In this document: in pieces, positions 10,550 to 22,448 of the stretch | How the letters are laid out: the number at the start of each line of letters is the position of its first letter | Position numbering within the stretch: the first letter of the stretch is position 1 | Source: Diphasiastrum complanatum | Taxonomy: Eukaryota > Streptophyta > Lycopodiopsida > Lycopodiales > Lycopodiaceae | Assembly (NCBI GenBank): GCA_029204225.1 | Contig: CM055092.1 | Location: 12,201,736 to 12,261,735, forward strand | Reading direction: 5' to 3' | DNA: 60,000 nt | Notes under the pieces: model-generated | The model's input: only the letters and a program-made list of their open reading frames with translations | Told to the model about the DNA's origin: nothing | The model's database searches: none | Position numbers and translations under genes: made by a program

Positions 10550-11714
10550 GTATACTAGTTGACAATTTTTGGTGACTATGCTTAGAAAAAAAAGGAATCG
10601 ATTTTATTTGCAATAGTTCTTTGTAACCATTTTTTTAAGGTAATCGTGACTTCTTCAGTTCAGTCGCTTCACGCTTCACATTTCTTTGGTGGGCTTAGCC
10701 TAGAAAATTGTTCATTTGCTTAACAGTTAGTACAACACCTGCTGTTATGTGAGCCTGCTCATTTTATACACTTGAATGCTCAATTATTCCTTGAATTGGT
10801 TGCAATGTGATGCAAAACAAAAAAATGGAATATTTGTCACTTTCAAGGGTTGCCATTGTTTAGGACTGCAAAGATCAGTTCAATGCGATCAAAAGTGTGA
10901 AAAGCTTGAACAAGTTTTGTTTGCTGAAAGAACTGTAGTTGGTTTCACAATGCTACTAGACTATGTAAGAAATGCTGTGAAAGATGTTTTATGTTGTTTC
11001 TAAGAAGTATTAGTCTTAATGACTTGTTTGTTCCAACAACTCTTATTTTGAAAGTTTTGAAAATCAATTGAATTGTACCATCAACATGATTTGATTCTCT
11101 TTTGTCCCCACTCTTTTTCCCAGTTCAGGTTGCGTATTTGGGATGTTAGGGAGTTTTAAGAGCTGGGAATAGAGCATTTTACCTCTGTTCTGCATAACGT
11201 TGTAAATCTGGACTAGCTGCAAAAAATATCTTGGGTTCCACATGGACTATGGGTATACATGAGATGTCACTTATCAAATTCAGCTCTAGGTGTCAAGTGG
11301 ACCATAACTATTGCTAAAATGTGCATAAGAGGGGTTTATGATGTATTTGATTGATACCCCCATGGCATATGCACAACTTATAAGTTACAAGTATACAAGC
11401 CCTAAAGGGGTAAAAATAGGCATTTGTTGCAACAATGTCAGTAATGAAGTTTACCACCTTCAGACTTGATAAAGATTGGCATAAGGGGCATATGTTGCAA
11501 TTTTTTTCCTTCTCTTTTTAGCAATTTTGTTTCCAACCTATTTCTGAGACTCTTAGTTGCAATGGGCTTCAAGGCATTGGGTCGTGGAACGCTTATGGAG
11601 AGGTATTTTGAAATGCCTTGACCGTATCAACACTGGTGTATTGTTGATCATGGATGTGTAGTTCATACTTTCGACACTCCTTGAACAAACATCCATGAAT
11701 TACTGAACATGCTA

Positions 11715-13094
11715 CAATGTTTAATCGAAACACGTTTCGAATGTTGAAACGCGTTTGAAACGGCCCCGTTTCAAAACATGTTTATAACCTTCAAAACGAC
11801 TAGGAAAAATCTCGATGACATCGATGTGGCAAGGGTTCCAGACTTGCCACCAAGATCACAAGAGGAGGAGGATGTCTATGCTTTACTCCATCGGGAGGCC
11901 TTAGCAGCTGCAGGTTGATTTCGATGTCCGATTCCTTGATTCACTACTTTATATTAGTACTTTGTAGATATACTAGATACTAGATTGTAAACTGTAAATT
12001 GTAATTTGTAAGTTAAAAGTAATGTCGATCCTAAATCCTGATTCCAATTTCCTTGGGTGCACTGCGCATGGCCTACCACTCGAGCTGCTGCATCACGTAG
12101 GACCAGGAGCGCATGAGAGGGTCTGAGCCATCCAATAGTCTCAGACACCTCTGAGAGTCCCTCTGACTCTGATGAGGAATCCGCCACTGAGGGTGAGAAT
12201 GAGGATGAGGATGAGGATGTGGGTGAGTCTGATGATGGGGAGGATGACCTTGAGCTTGAGGCTATGCCAGTGCCTCCACCGCGATAGCTTTCGAGGCGGG
12301 CAGCTAGAGGGGGGGGGCACTCAGTACTCAACATAGATGATAGTGGCATACTCTAGGCTCTAGCATAGTAGTTATGCACATGACTCATGAGGCCTCAGGC
12401 TTGAGCCTGGAGGCTACGCTTGAAACTCTTGTTATTTATGCTTTTACTTTAAAGACTAAAGTTGAAACTTTTGACTCTTGAATTGTAATTTGTGATTTGT
12501 CAATGGTCATTGGTCAGTACATTGTATAGTTTATAACTTTAATATTTATAATTTATAGAAGTTCTTGGATGTATGACATTGTGATGTGTTGCGTGCATAG
12601 AAGGGTGATTGTTGACATGTTATCGAGTACCTACTACCATGTGGCAATGGGCATGCAAACCCTCACGAGCTAAACTTCTTGTTCTCTTACAAGTTACAAC
12701 TTACAAGACACTAAAGATGATGATGGTCATGTCTTTGCATACTTCGTGAATGCACTTGTGACTTGAGCATGATTTGTCAAGGGCCATAAGCTGGCAATGG
12801 GCATGAACAGATTCTCGCAACCTAATAATGTATCCATGACAATATCAATAATTGACTGAAGAAAGCGACGATAGTCACCATACACAGTTTCTCCTCTTGA
12901 AATTGCATTCTCTAGAGCATTCTCATGAAATTGGATATATGTACCTGGTATGACATATGTAAACCCCCCAAACCCCTAAAAACACATTTTTAAACAAAAA
13001 GAAAACCTAATTTTTTTTTTTCCCATTTTGAACCTGAACCAGCTGTTTCAAACACGTTTCGAAACGACGTACGAAACGACCTCATGAAACATTG
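11715..13094 (+). mobile_element. Non-autonomous hAT element A with target duplication
   Basis: The ends are CAATGTTT (11715) and AAACATTG (13094), a perfect 8-bp terminal inverted repeat. Inside these are further GTTTCGAAAC-type palindromes at both ends. The flanks are ACATGCTA (11707-11714) and ATATGCTA (13095-13102), an 8-bp duplication with one mismatch, the hallmark size for hAT transposons. The interior keeps only the 3' end of a transposase gene (11821-11918, VPDLPPRSQEEEDVYALLHR) and an acidic tail at about 12130-12300, so the catalytic part has been deleted. It sits in the TPR-gene intron. Confidence 0.75.
11821..12300 (+). pseudogene. hAT transposase C-terminal remnant (element A)
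   Basis: The reading frame VARVPDLPPRSQEEEDVYAL...REALAAAG ends at TGA 11916-11918. The sequence GCAG|GTTGAT just before the stop could be a splice donor. Around 12130-12290 another frame gives an Asp/Glu/Ser-rich tail (SDTSESPSDSDEESATEGEN, ending MPVPPPR). The same two blocks occur in element B, separated by similar AT-rich sequence. This suggests an authentic two-exon 3' end of a transposase gene. Confidence 0.55.
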
Positions 13095-14027
13095 ATATGC
13101 TATCATCAAAAACATTGAAGTTCCATCTAAAGGACGAGTTCTCTCTGCTACTCTTGCTTAACTTAATCTGCAAAACATGTCTCATAACAAGTGAGATAGG
13201 GCTCTCTTGCATCCAGTCTGAAGGGTTGGACCCTCACAGAACAGCCTGGAACCTGCTTTTTGGATTCACATCCCAGAGAACTTCACTGCACTTCATTTTC
13301 ATTAAAAGTCTAGGGAACACTTAAAGGAACTTAATCAGACATTCATGGACAATGAATATTTAGTAGGAATTGGTACAAGGGCCCAATGGTTTTCTGACGC
13401 ACACTTCAACTTGAAAGGTTTCAAGCCTTTGTACTTCATTGCAGACTTTCAAGAACTTCACTATTTGAAGTAAGAATGGAAGGAACTTACAAGTAAGAGT
13501 CAGATCCATCTGACACATAAAATTGGGCCGGAAGAACGAGCTAAAGGTTGCTCACCAGTCATGCTAGAGTAAACACAAAGCCGGTATTCAACTTGTTTGT
13601 GCACCCCCTCAAGTTTCTACGGCTCACATCCAACTTGCCTGTCCTGCACGGACTGCAATGATGTCTCAAATGATAGTAGCCTGACACAAATTGGTGATAG
13701 GCTGAACACGGGCTGCAGCAAAACAGGCGGATCATGCTGATCTTTCACACTTCTGAATTACCATTTTCATTTCGCACCAGGAAGGTTTCAATGCCGTAAG
13801 GCCAAGTCTGCTGTCAAGATTCTATGTTGGCTGCCATAGGAATCAGGATCTTGCGGAACAAACCACAGGGTTGCTTCCTTCACGTAAGAAAGGCGAAAAC
13901 ACTCTTCATGGTTCACGTTCTTAGATGCTGTAGAGCAGCGATGCCAGGAGTCATGCCAATGGGCTAGATTTTGTCAGTTTCAACCTCCACTCCACTGCAC
14001 GATACAAGATAAGGGCTAAGAATATAG

Positions 14028-15302
14028 AAGTGGCAAAGGTTCCGGACTTGCCACCAAGATCACAAGAGGAGGAGGATGTCTATGCTCTACTCCATCGGGA
14101 GGCCTTAGCAGCTGCAGGTTGATTTCGATGCCCAATTCCCTGATTCACTGTATTACATTAGTAGGCTTTTAGTACTTTGAAGTTTTGTAGATATATTAGA
14201 TAGTAGATTACTAGATTGTAAATTGTAATTACTAATTTGTAATTTGTAAATTGTAAGTTAAAACTTAAAAGTAATATGACAGGACCAGGAGCGCTGGAGA
14301 GGGCCCGAGCCATGCAGCAGTCTCAGACACCTCTGAGAGTCCCTCTAGCTCCGACTCAGATGAGGAATCCACCACTGAGGGTGAGGGATCGGATGAGGAG
14401 GATGAGGGTGACTCTGATGATGGGGAGGATGACATTGAGCCGGAGGACATGCCAGTGCCTCCACGACGACAGCGTCCGAGGCAGGCAGCTAGAGGCTAGA
14501 GCCTGGATGGGCACTGGGGGGGGGGCACTCACTGCTCAGCATAGATCATAGATGATAGTTATTAGTGGCATACTCTAGGCTGAGGGCTCTAGCATAGTAG
14601 TTATACATATTACTGTTTACATATGACAGTTGACTTCAGACTCATGAGGCCTCAGGCTTGAGCCTTGAGGGCCGAGGCCACGCTTGACACTCTTGTTATT
14701 TATGCAGCATGATAGCATCATTGCTTTTACTTTAAAGTTTAAACTTTTGACTTTTGAATTGTAATTTGTGATTCACTGATTTGTAAATTGTTACTAGTTA
14801 GAACTTACTACTTACTACTTAGAAGTTAGAACTTAGTCCCAACTTGAAGTTACTTCCAAGTTAGTGGTCAGTGCATTGTAATTTGTAATTTGTAAGTTAT
14901 AACTTGTAAGTACTAACTAGTAACTTCTAAGTACTAAGTAGTAAGTTGAAAGTTTTATAGATAATAGTTATTAGTTTAATAGTTTGTAACTTTACTGTTT
15001 ACAATCTTTGAAAGTTCTTGGATGTTTGAAAATTAAGACTGGTCATTGTAATATGTATGATGAATGGTGACAATATCAATAATTGACTGAGGAAAGTGTC
15101 AAGTGGCCACATACTGATACTACAGCTTCTCCTCTTGAATTGCATTCTCTAGAGCATTCTCATGTCTATGACATGTGTAAACCCTCAAAAACACATTCAA
15201 AAACAAAAAAAAAACCTAAAAAAAAAAATCCTGTTTTGAACCAGAACCAGTCGTTTCAAACGCGTTTCGAAACGACGTATGAAACGAGCCCCTGAAACAT
15301 TG
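14028..15302 (+). mobile_element. hAT element B, 5'-truncated relative of element A
   Basis: Shares with element A the block encoding VPDLPPRSQEEEDVYALLHR, the acidic tail (SDSDEESTTEG...PEDMPVPPRRQRPRQAARG) and the terminal region ending GAAACATTG at 15302. Homology starts abruptly at 14028, so the left end is missing. The stretch 14740-15000 is made of many short direct and inverted copies of TTGTAA/AGTTACT-type words, possibly subterminal transposase-binding repeats. A LINE fragment begins directly at its 3' end. Confidence 0.65.
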
Positions 15303-15304
15303 CT

Positions 15305-16160
15305 CAACATCAGTGTATATAGTATTGTGGATACCCCAAATGCGCTTTAGGAAGTGAAGTGCTTCCTTGAAACTACATTGGACCAATATGTTGAGGGCTT
15401 GGATACTACATGGCGAACAAAGAGGGATAATGACATTTTAGGTTTACTTTTTGCATCATTTGCTAGTCGTAGAGATGCCTTACGACAAACAGCCAATTGA
15501 GGGGTACCCGTATTTTCATGGATGCTGATTTTACATAGATATAGGTGGAGTGGCGTAAAGCCTTCCAAGAAGCCAAAGAAACAGGTGGACGTCAGACGAG
15601 TAATTTATATGGATGGCTAGGTCCGCTACTTTGATGGTGCAGCTAGGAGGTCCTGCCATTAGGGAGCTAGGGCCCCAGGCATGGGAGCGTCTCAGAGCCC
15701 CCGTCTAAACCACTCACGTATCGGAGTATGGAACTGTAACGGTATACATTTGTCATTTATTGTTAAAGACCTTGTGGATTTCATTACAAGGAGGGACTTG
15801 TTACTATTCATGGAGACATATGAGATCCAGTCTCTCCATAGATATTGTTAGAAATGCAGAGCGAGGGCACATTCTTCTCATTTTAACACCAAGATTGCAT
15901 CACACCAAGTTAATTTCCACGATGTTGCTGACCGGTTACGGATACGGGCCCTTGATTGTGATGATATGGGAGTTGCCAGGACATCAGGCTAGCTATGGGG
16001 AGCATTTGTTGCAGCTGGGTGAAGGCCTTGAGTTAACCATTTACAACAGCTTAGCTTGTTGGCCTGACTTGGGGAGACACACATGCCACCCTCATAGTGG
16101 TAGGTGCATCGTTGTCGATTGCCTCATGGAGTCACCACTCCATCCCCCTAATATCTAATT
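15305..16160 (+). mobile_element. LINE fragment: ORF1 C-terminus and endonuclease (copy 2)
   Basis: Plus-strand translation, with stops and shifts, first gives an RRM-like ORF1 region (CFLETTLDQYVEGLDTTWRT, then SFASRRDALRQTAN). The start of ORF2 follows (RIGVWNCNG, about 15719), then the APE endonuclease region GEHLLQLGEGLELTIYNSLA...GRCIVVDCLMES. These match the copy at 33.4-37.7 kb. It lacks the reverse transcriptase and the (TC)n tail, so it is truncated at both ends. Confidence 0.7.
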
Positions 16161-16204
16161 TTCTTTCTCCCTAACCAAATAGTACATTTTGATCCAAATG
16201 TGGC

Positions 16205-16522
16205 AGTTTTGAATGTTATGAATGCAACGGCGTTTAGAAAGATGTTGAGCTCGTTCCAAATGTTGGAAGTTTTACATGTATAATATACAAGGATGATCAT
16301 GATTTTTTTTTGTCCCTTACATATATTTTATACAATAATATGTATGCATTTTCTGTGACAGATTTGAAATTTTGAATGTTATGAATGCAACGGCGTTTAG
16401 AAAGCGGTCAAGCTCGTTCCAAATGTTGAGAAGCTATTTATGGAAGTTTTACATGTATAATATACAAGGATGATTATGATTTTTTTTTTGTCCCTTACAT
16501 ATATTTTATACAATAATATGTA
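16205..16522 (+). repeat. Tandem duplication, period about 165 bp
   Basis: Two copies (about 16205-16345 and 16372-16522) share the words GTTATGAATGCAACGGCG and GTCCCTTACATATATTTTAT. The second copy has a few insertions. Function unknown. Confidence 0.7.
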
Positions 16523-16597
16523 TCCGATTCAGAAGATTCTAACTCTATGTTTTGTTCTGTATGTAACATGTATTCCTACTATAGTTGTATTCATAGA

Positions 16598-16925
16598 TGC
16601 ACCGATCGTGATTCGCTGATTTCACAATTCACGATTTGGTTCAGCAGATGGCCCAATTTGTTTTCTTTTTTTGTTTGCATATCGCAAATTTTGTTGACCT
16701 GAAATGTATTGGAATTGGACCTATAATATGCTGAAATTGAACCTGAAAGTAGGCTGAAACTACCGGAAACGCATTTGCTCTTAATCCTCTATGTTTTCTC
16801 TTTTTACTGATAGCCATATCAAATGTACTTACAATTTTTTCCGTGAATCGTGAATCACAACCCCTGAGCGATTTGGGGGTCGTGATTCGGATGACTGGCC
16901 GAATCACGGACAGCATTTCGTTAGT
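16598..16925. mobile_element. Possible MITE with CGTGATTCG inverted ends
   Basis: Both ends carry CGTGATTCG-type words in opposite orientation (GATCGTGATTCG near 16604; CCGAATCACGGAC near 16900), with extra copies of ATTCACGA inside. It is short and has no coding potential. No target duplication could be defined. Confidence 0.3.
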
Positions 16926-17257
16926 GCAACTGTGGTTGTATTGGACTCCATGAGGGTTTCAAGTTTTAGAACCTGATAGTTTACTAGCTGTTGATGAAAA
17001 TGTTAAACTTGTACACTCTGTCACATGAAAGGATACAGAATTTGGAAGCTTAAAACTAAAGTTCCTCATAGACATCTCATTTGCTTGTATCAGTTTTGGT
17101 CACCATAGTTAAAAGAGAATTTTTCTGTACACTAAAAAAGGCTGATACATTCAATTTCAGTTTTCTGTTTGCTTATCACATAGTTTCTGCTATAGAAATG
17201 ATTAAAGGGAATGGGATCAATTCTATCTTCTCATGGACTGGAATTTTGTTGTTGCAG

Positions 17258-17413
17258 ATCCTTGATGTTGCAATATCACTAACAAAAGTAGCAGATGTTG
17301 ATCGATCAATGGGAAAAGAGGCACTTGCAATTGAGGGATTTCAAGAAGCTTTGAAGACATTGGAAGGACTCTCATTGCAATACAACATGGATACACTCTC
17401 TCTTGAAAAGCGG
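17258..17413 (+). CDS. TPR protein exon, NCA1-like (second exon seen)
   Basis: A 156-bp exon in phase 0, with acceptor TTGTTGTTGCAG and donor AAGCGG|GTATTC. It encodes ILDVAISLTKVADVDRSMGK, EALAIEGFQEALKTLEGLSL and a tail ending SLEKR. This follows in register from the exon at 10403-10549 (...VLSPQ / ILDVAIS...) and matches my memory of the C-terminal region of plant NCA1. The family normally continues with a short final exon. None was recognised in 17414-20000. Confidence 0.65.
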
Positions 17414-19980
17414 GTATTCTTTATGTGCCCAACATCCACAAGACAAGCCTTGATAGGAATACTTAATGTACGTGATTTCAATGGATGCGAGATTGTAAGG
17501 AGTGAAACCTGATAAGGGAATTTCTTAAAATAAGTGAAGTATACTGACGAGAGGGTCTCCCTTTAAAGCAATGAACTAGGCTATTTGCCCTTCACGTGAA
17601 TGTGTCCTATCCTCCAAAAATCTTGGTTCAATCTTGAGCCCATAGCAGTAAAACAGATTCATGTAAACTAGCAACTTGATTATCTAATGGAAAGAGAGTT
17701 TAACTTTCTAAAAGCTGTATTTTTTACGCTAAGTTGCATCGGAACGACGTTTTTGTTGCTGGATTGTTCTGGAAATCTGGAACGTCCTTATGGAAAAAAC
17801 AAAACCCTAAATTCTTTTGATTACAGCCTGCAGAATCTGATTAGAGATCGTGATTAGAGATCGGATGTGTAGGCAGCTTAGAATTGTCAGCCTCAAATGT
17901 GGCTAGAGGAAGATGAGTTTGAGATTCTTATCATGTAACATTATAATGCCATGTTGGATGTCGAGCCATAACTTGCTTCGGCTTTGGAACTCTGGGGATC
18001 TAAGATGCCAATTGCATGGTATGCATCAAGCATAGATGCATCCTGTACTCTAGAAACATATTTTCAAAATCCAGGGAATTTAGTTGCACGTGGTGCATCT
18101 ATGTCAGGTTAGTGACTCCTTGTCATGCCTTCAGTGATATCATAGTGAAAGCTTGCATGTTAAAAATCTATAGTGTTTGAGGAAGGAATGCTACCAAGAG
18201 AGGAAATCACACCTCATGAGAATCAAGTTTTGTCACTTTGGATTAAACTTGCCTCAGTAGTTTCTTGTTCCACGTCTTAAAGAACACATTACCTTGCATG
18301 ATGTGTAACAAGGTAAGACTCAATAGGACAATTCTCAACAGGACCGAAAGATCTATCGGAACATCTTCCAAAGTGCGTGGATACTGGTCCCATAACCATA
18401 AGAGTGTAAATCTACAAGAGTAATTCCATGTTATTCATGCTTCCCATGATCTAAAACTGTAGCAAAGCAAACTTAGTTTTGATGCAACTACATGTATATT
18501 CTAATACCTAATACTAATCATTGTTTTTTTAAGCTCTCTAGGCTTTTCTTTTTCCCCTAAGACACCTAAAGAAAATCAAACAAAAAAAAACATTCCAATC
18601 CGAAATGACCCACCCTAAATTCCTGAACGTTCAAAACATAGCATTCCAGAATGGGATGCATCTACGTTTGGAGGTTTGCAGGACTAAATGTTTGAATTCG
18701 TAAGCTTGGCAAATTTCCTTCCAAATTTATGGTCCTAGGAGGTAGTTTTGGGCTACCAACAAATATAGGAAAGCAGATACTGACGTTCTTTCAATCAATG
18801 GAGTGAACCCTAGATTATCCTAACATTCATGTAAGAGATTAATTGGTAGAATTGCGGTTTCTTCTTGAAGAGAACCTTCATTTTTTGAGGTGATGCAACC
18901 AATTCTGTTCAATCTCGCTCAAATTTTGTTGGAGCTGGTGCAGTAGCCATCATTGCTGGGAGGCAGAAAACCCTCACTGCTAGGGATCAGAGGTGGAGTG
19001 ACAGTAAAGATTACTAGAGCACCCATCACTACTAGAAGCTGGAGCAGTAGCTATCATTGTTGGGAGGCGAAGTAGCCCTCACTGCCAGGAAGGGGAGCAG
19101 CAGACATTGCTGCTCGGATATCTATCCTCCTGAAGGCAGCGATAGCTTGAAGAACTGCGCCATCATTATGATTTTTTGAAGCTAGCAAGTTTGAAAATGA
19201 ACTCTTTAGTTGGCAGTAACTGCCTACATATAGTTTCAAAGCAAGTCAAAAAAAGTTTCTTGCAGACCTAAGCCCACTATTGTGAGTGCATAGGCTTGTG
19301 GCTGCCTTGGACTGGTGGGTCTGCTGGAGCCTAAATGGTCAAGAACAGTTGAAGCTTTTCCATTGCAGTGTCTCCTTTTGCTGTCCAGAAATCAGAGGCT
19401 GAATGCTACTTACTGCTGCCGAAAAGCAAGGATTTGTGTACTCCTTACTGCTGCCAAAAAGCAAGGATATGCATACTCCTTACTGTTGCCAAAAATCAGC
19501 GATTCACATGCAGAATTTCATATAACAACGATCAGTCCTTCAGAACATAGTTCAACAAGGATTTATATGAAACGAAACCAATTGTCCCGTATTCAAGAAA
19601 TTTCTAAAAAGTATAGGTTCAAATAAAGTAGAAATAGATTTAAGGGCCTTTGAATTTTTGTAAATAATGAGATACCATTTGGGATCCGGATCTATAACTC
19701 ATAATTCCCCAAAATACCTCGAAACAAATAACCAATAAATTCCTCCGTTAATGTTACCATTACCATTACAGTAACCACTAGCCATTGGTCTACAAATCAC
19801 TCTTGCACAAGGAATTCTCTTTGGAATCACTGATGTCCCATACCACCAACTTTCTCTCCAAGATGGCTCAAAGCTTCTAGATTTGTTTACCAGAAAACCA
19901 AAAAGATTAAACTAGCTATCCTATACCCAAATATAAGATTTGATTTACAACCAATTCCAGGAGATACTTCTAGCCATCGA
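17414..19980. other. No gene recognised downstream of TPR exon
   Basis: Scanned for the last NCA1-like exon and for transposon domains without success. The ORFs of up to 103 codons at 19054-19626 have no recognisable motif. Positions 18900-19110 contain short near-repeats of an 'AGCTGGWGCAGTAGC' type segment. The stretch may include the 3' end of the TPR gene. Confidence 0.4.
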
Positions 19981-20150
19981 ATTCTCTCATGCTCCTTTAA
20001 GTAATTAAATATAGATGAAAATATCATCTAAGAATACCAGTAGGCATTGACCCAGGTATGGACGAAATATATCGTTCATAGACTGCTGAAATGCGACAAG
20101 CGTATTTATTAAACCCAAAAGGAAGCATTAAGAACTCAAAACAACCGAAG
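19980..20150 (-). pseudogene. Gypsy reverse transcriptase fragment
   Basis: Minus-strand translation gives a Gypsy palm end (VFLDDIFIYI, about 20001-20030) preceded by a stretch matching the RT at 7050-7180 (DNA words TATGGACGAA and ATCGTTCAT). It is a short, decayed relative of the Gypsy element in the left part of the window. It ends where the hAT remnant begins. Confidence 0.6.
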
Positions 20151-20179
20151 TAAAACTGTAATAGATATCCGATATCTAT

Positions 20180-21900
20180 TTCAGATAGCTAGTAGGTTAG
20201 AAATGCCATCCCTGCCTGAGCTCTCGATCATGGAATTGATCTTCCTTCCTCCATAGTGGATGAAGCAAGCAAGCCACATCATGCAGAGGTTGATGGAACT
20301 ACTGCCACCTGTCTAGAAATAGGCCCCTTACTTCTTCCAGCCTGCAAACAATCAGGAGTGAAGTTTGAGCATTCAAGTCTCAAGAACCCTGATTCCGATT
20401 ATGAATATCAAATTTGCAAATACACTATTAACTAATCTTGAATGCTCAATGAAGAATCAACTTTGAAACTTTCAACGTAGTAATATATCTGTCAGGAGCT
20501 ATACTGGTGCAACTCTGAAGCTGCTCTCCCAACCTATCCATAAACTCATAGAGAAGGCCTAAAGTGCAACCCTCTCTATCAGTAAGGCACAACACACTGT
20601 AGATAGGCTGCATGGATATAACAATGGTGCGTGCATCATCCCAAAATGCAGTCCCCATCACGGTCGCCTCTTGGCCCTGGCCTCTCATGATGGGCCCCAC
20701 TCTGCCCAATGGTTTGAAACCACCGTTTGCCTCAGGCTTGCATGCACTTTTATGAGCCGCTCCAAAACAAGGAACATATAGGCAAACCTAGGATGACTCC
20801 TCAATGGCCTGTGAGATGTACTCAAACAATTTCCTGCCATCCAATGCCATGCCTGGCTCCTGCGTATCAATGGATCTCAAAAGCATGGTGCCCATGTAAG
20901 AAGACACCAATATATTCACAATATGGCGCCATCTTGCATCGTTCCAACCATCTGATAGTATGATGCATCCATACCTAGAAATTTGAAAGTTGACTCCTTT
21001 TAACTAACTTGCAAATTTGGAAATTGAAAGTTCAAAGTTGAAACTTGAAAGTAGTATGTGTAAAGGTTTTGAAGATGTAAGGTATACCTCGCCCATGACT
21101 TCCTAATGGGCTATAGGTCATTATCCACGGAGTGTCGCTCAGCATGTAGCTCTCTCGTCATCAACTGCTCCATGGTTGGGTCCTCCCACTCAACACCGAT
21201 ACGAGATACTGCTCGCATCATTTCCTCCATGCAGGGGCCATAGCCACATGAAAGGGGAGGTCGCACAAGTAAAAGCACCTCCTAGTAACAATAGCAGCTG
21301 CATATGCGACTGCTGGAAGGCTGCCACATAACCATCCCTGCCTCTCACATGTCCTCGACCCCGTCCCCTAAGCAATCCAGCCCTACCAGTAGCACTACTG
21401 CCTGCCCCACCTACTGGCACTGTAGGAGTCTCTCCAGAAGAAGAAAATGAAATGGGTACTACAACGAAGCTAGAGCCGGCTACAGGTGACGGCAGTAATG
21501 TCTCTGCCGCAACTGTAACAATGATGTTAATGGATTCGATGAATCATGACAAACACAGACATCAAACAGGTCACAGGTCACACATGACACAGAGTCACAG
21601 ATGCTATTAGCTAATTACTCATTAGTAATCAAACTATAGACTGAACTTTGAAGTTTTAGCTTTAGATCAAACAAGAATCACCTGTGGCTGAAGTAGTAGC
21701 GTGAGAGTCGTCCCCGATCTCGGCAATCCTCAATGACTTTGGTGCCCGAATGCAAACAACGATCTCGTATCCTCGAAGACGCAAAAGATGCGCCCTTATT
21801 CAAACAGGGCCACCTCCATAAGTATTCCCGCAATACTTGCAACTCCACTTCTTCGTGCCTGATGTGCCATAACCTGAATTAAGGGTGACCTGATCCCGCT
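20180..21900 (-). pseudogene. hAT transposase gene remnant (BED finger, DUF659 core)
   Basis: Minus-strand pieces follow the order of plant hAT transposases. A BED-type zinc finger comes first (KWSCKYCGNTYGGGPV, then HLLRLRGYEI, near 21690-21860), interrupted by an in-frame stop. Next is an N-terminal helical part (near 21110-21250, DLPFHVATAP). The DUF659/RNase H-like core follows with its catalytic aspartate (DGWNDARWRHIVNILVSS, about 20900-20960). The middle region is FAYMFLVLERLIKVHASLRQ, then GCTLGLLYEFMDRLGEQLQS, and a piece RWQ-FHQPLHDVACLLHP lies near 20260-20320. The last two are separated by what looks like an intron. Several stops and shifts make it a pseudogene. It may belong to the family that produced elements A and B. 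Confidence 0.7.
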
Positions 21901-22015
21901 ATCTGGGCATAGCTAGTAGCTATCTAGTGTCAACAACACAATAGTATTAAATTCAAACTTCAAATTAAAAACTAATCCTAATTTTTTAAAACGGTAAACC
22001 TAAGCTCTAACCTCA

Positions 22016-22375
22016 CTCTACCTCTCTCTCTCTCTCACACACACACTCTCTCTCTCTCTCTCTCATCTCACTCACACACACTCTCTCTCTCTCTTACACA
22101 CACACAAACTCCCTCTCCTCACACACACACACACACACCACACACTCTCCCTCTCCTCTCACACACACACACACACTCCCTCTACTTCACACACACACAC
22201 ACACACACACACTCCCTCTCTTTTACACACGTCATGCACACACTCCCTCTCCTTCTCTCTCTCTCTCTCACAATCACACACTCCTACTTCACACACACAC
22301 ACTCACAACACTCAAATTTATTATTTTACACTCACACTCTCCACACACTACTCTCACTCACTCTCTCTCGCTCTT
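22016..22375 (+). repeat. TC/CA-rich compound microsatellite
   Basis: About 360 bp of alternating (TC)n, (CA)n and CTCCCTCTC blocks. It lies directly upstream of the ORF1-only LINE copy. Confidence 0.9.
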
Positions 22376-22448
22376 CCTCTTTGAGCGTGTTCATCGCTGA
22401 TGGTGCCTAGCTAACCATCCTTGCTTGCCTATCCTTCAGATCTGCAAA

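Larger units (their letters stand above)
10550..17257 (+). other. 6.7-kb intron of the TPR gene
   Basis: Lies between the in-frame exons at 10403-10549 and 17258-17413. It contains two hAT-type elements, a LINE fragment, a tandem duplication and a possible MITE, each listed separately. The stretches 10550-11714 and 13095-14027 hold nothing I recognise. Confidence 0.6.
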
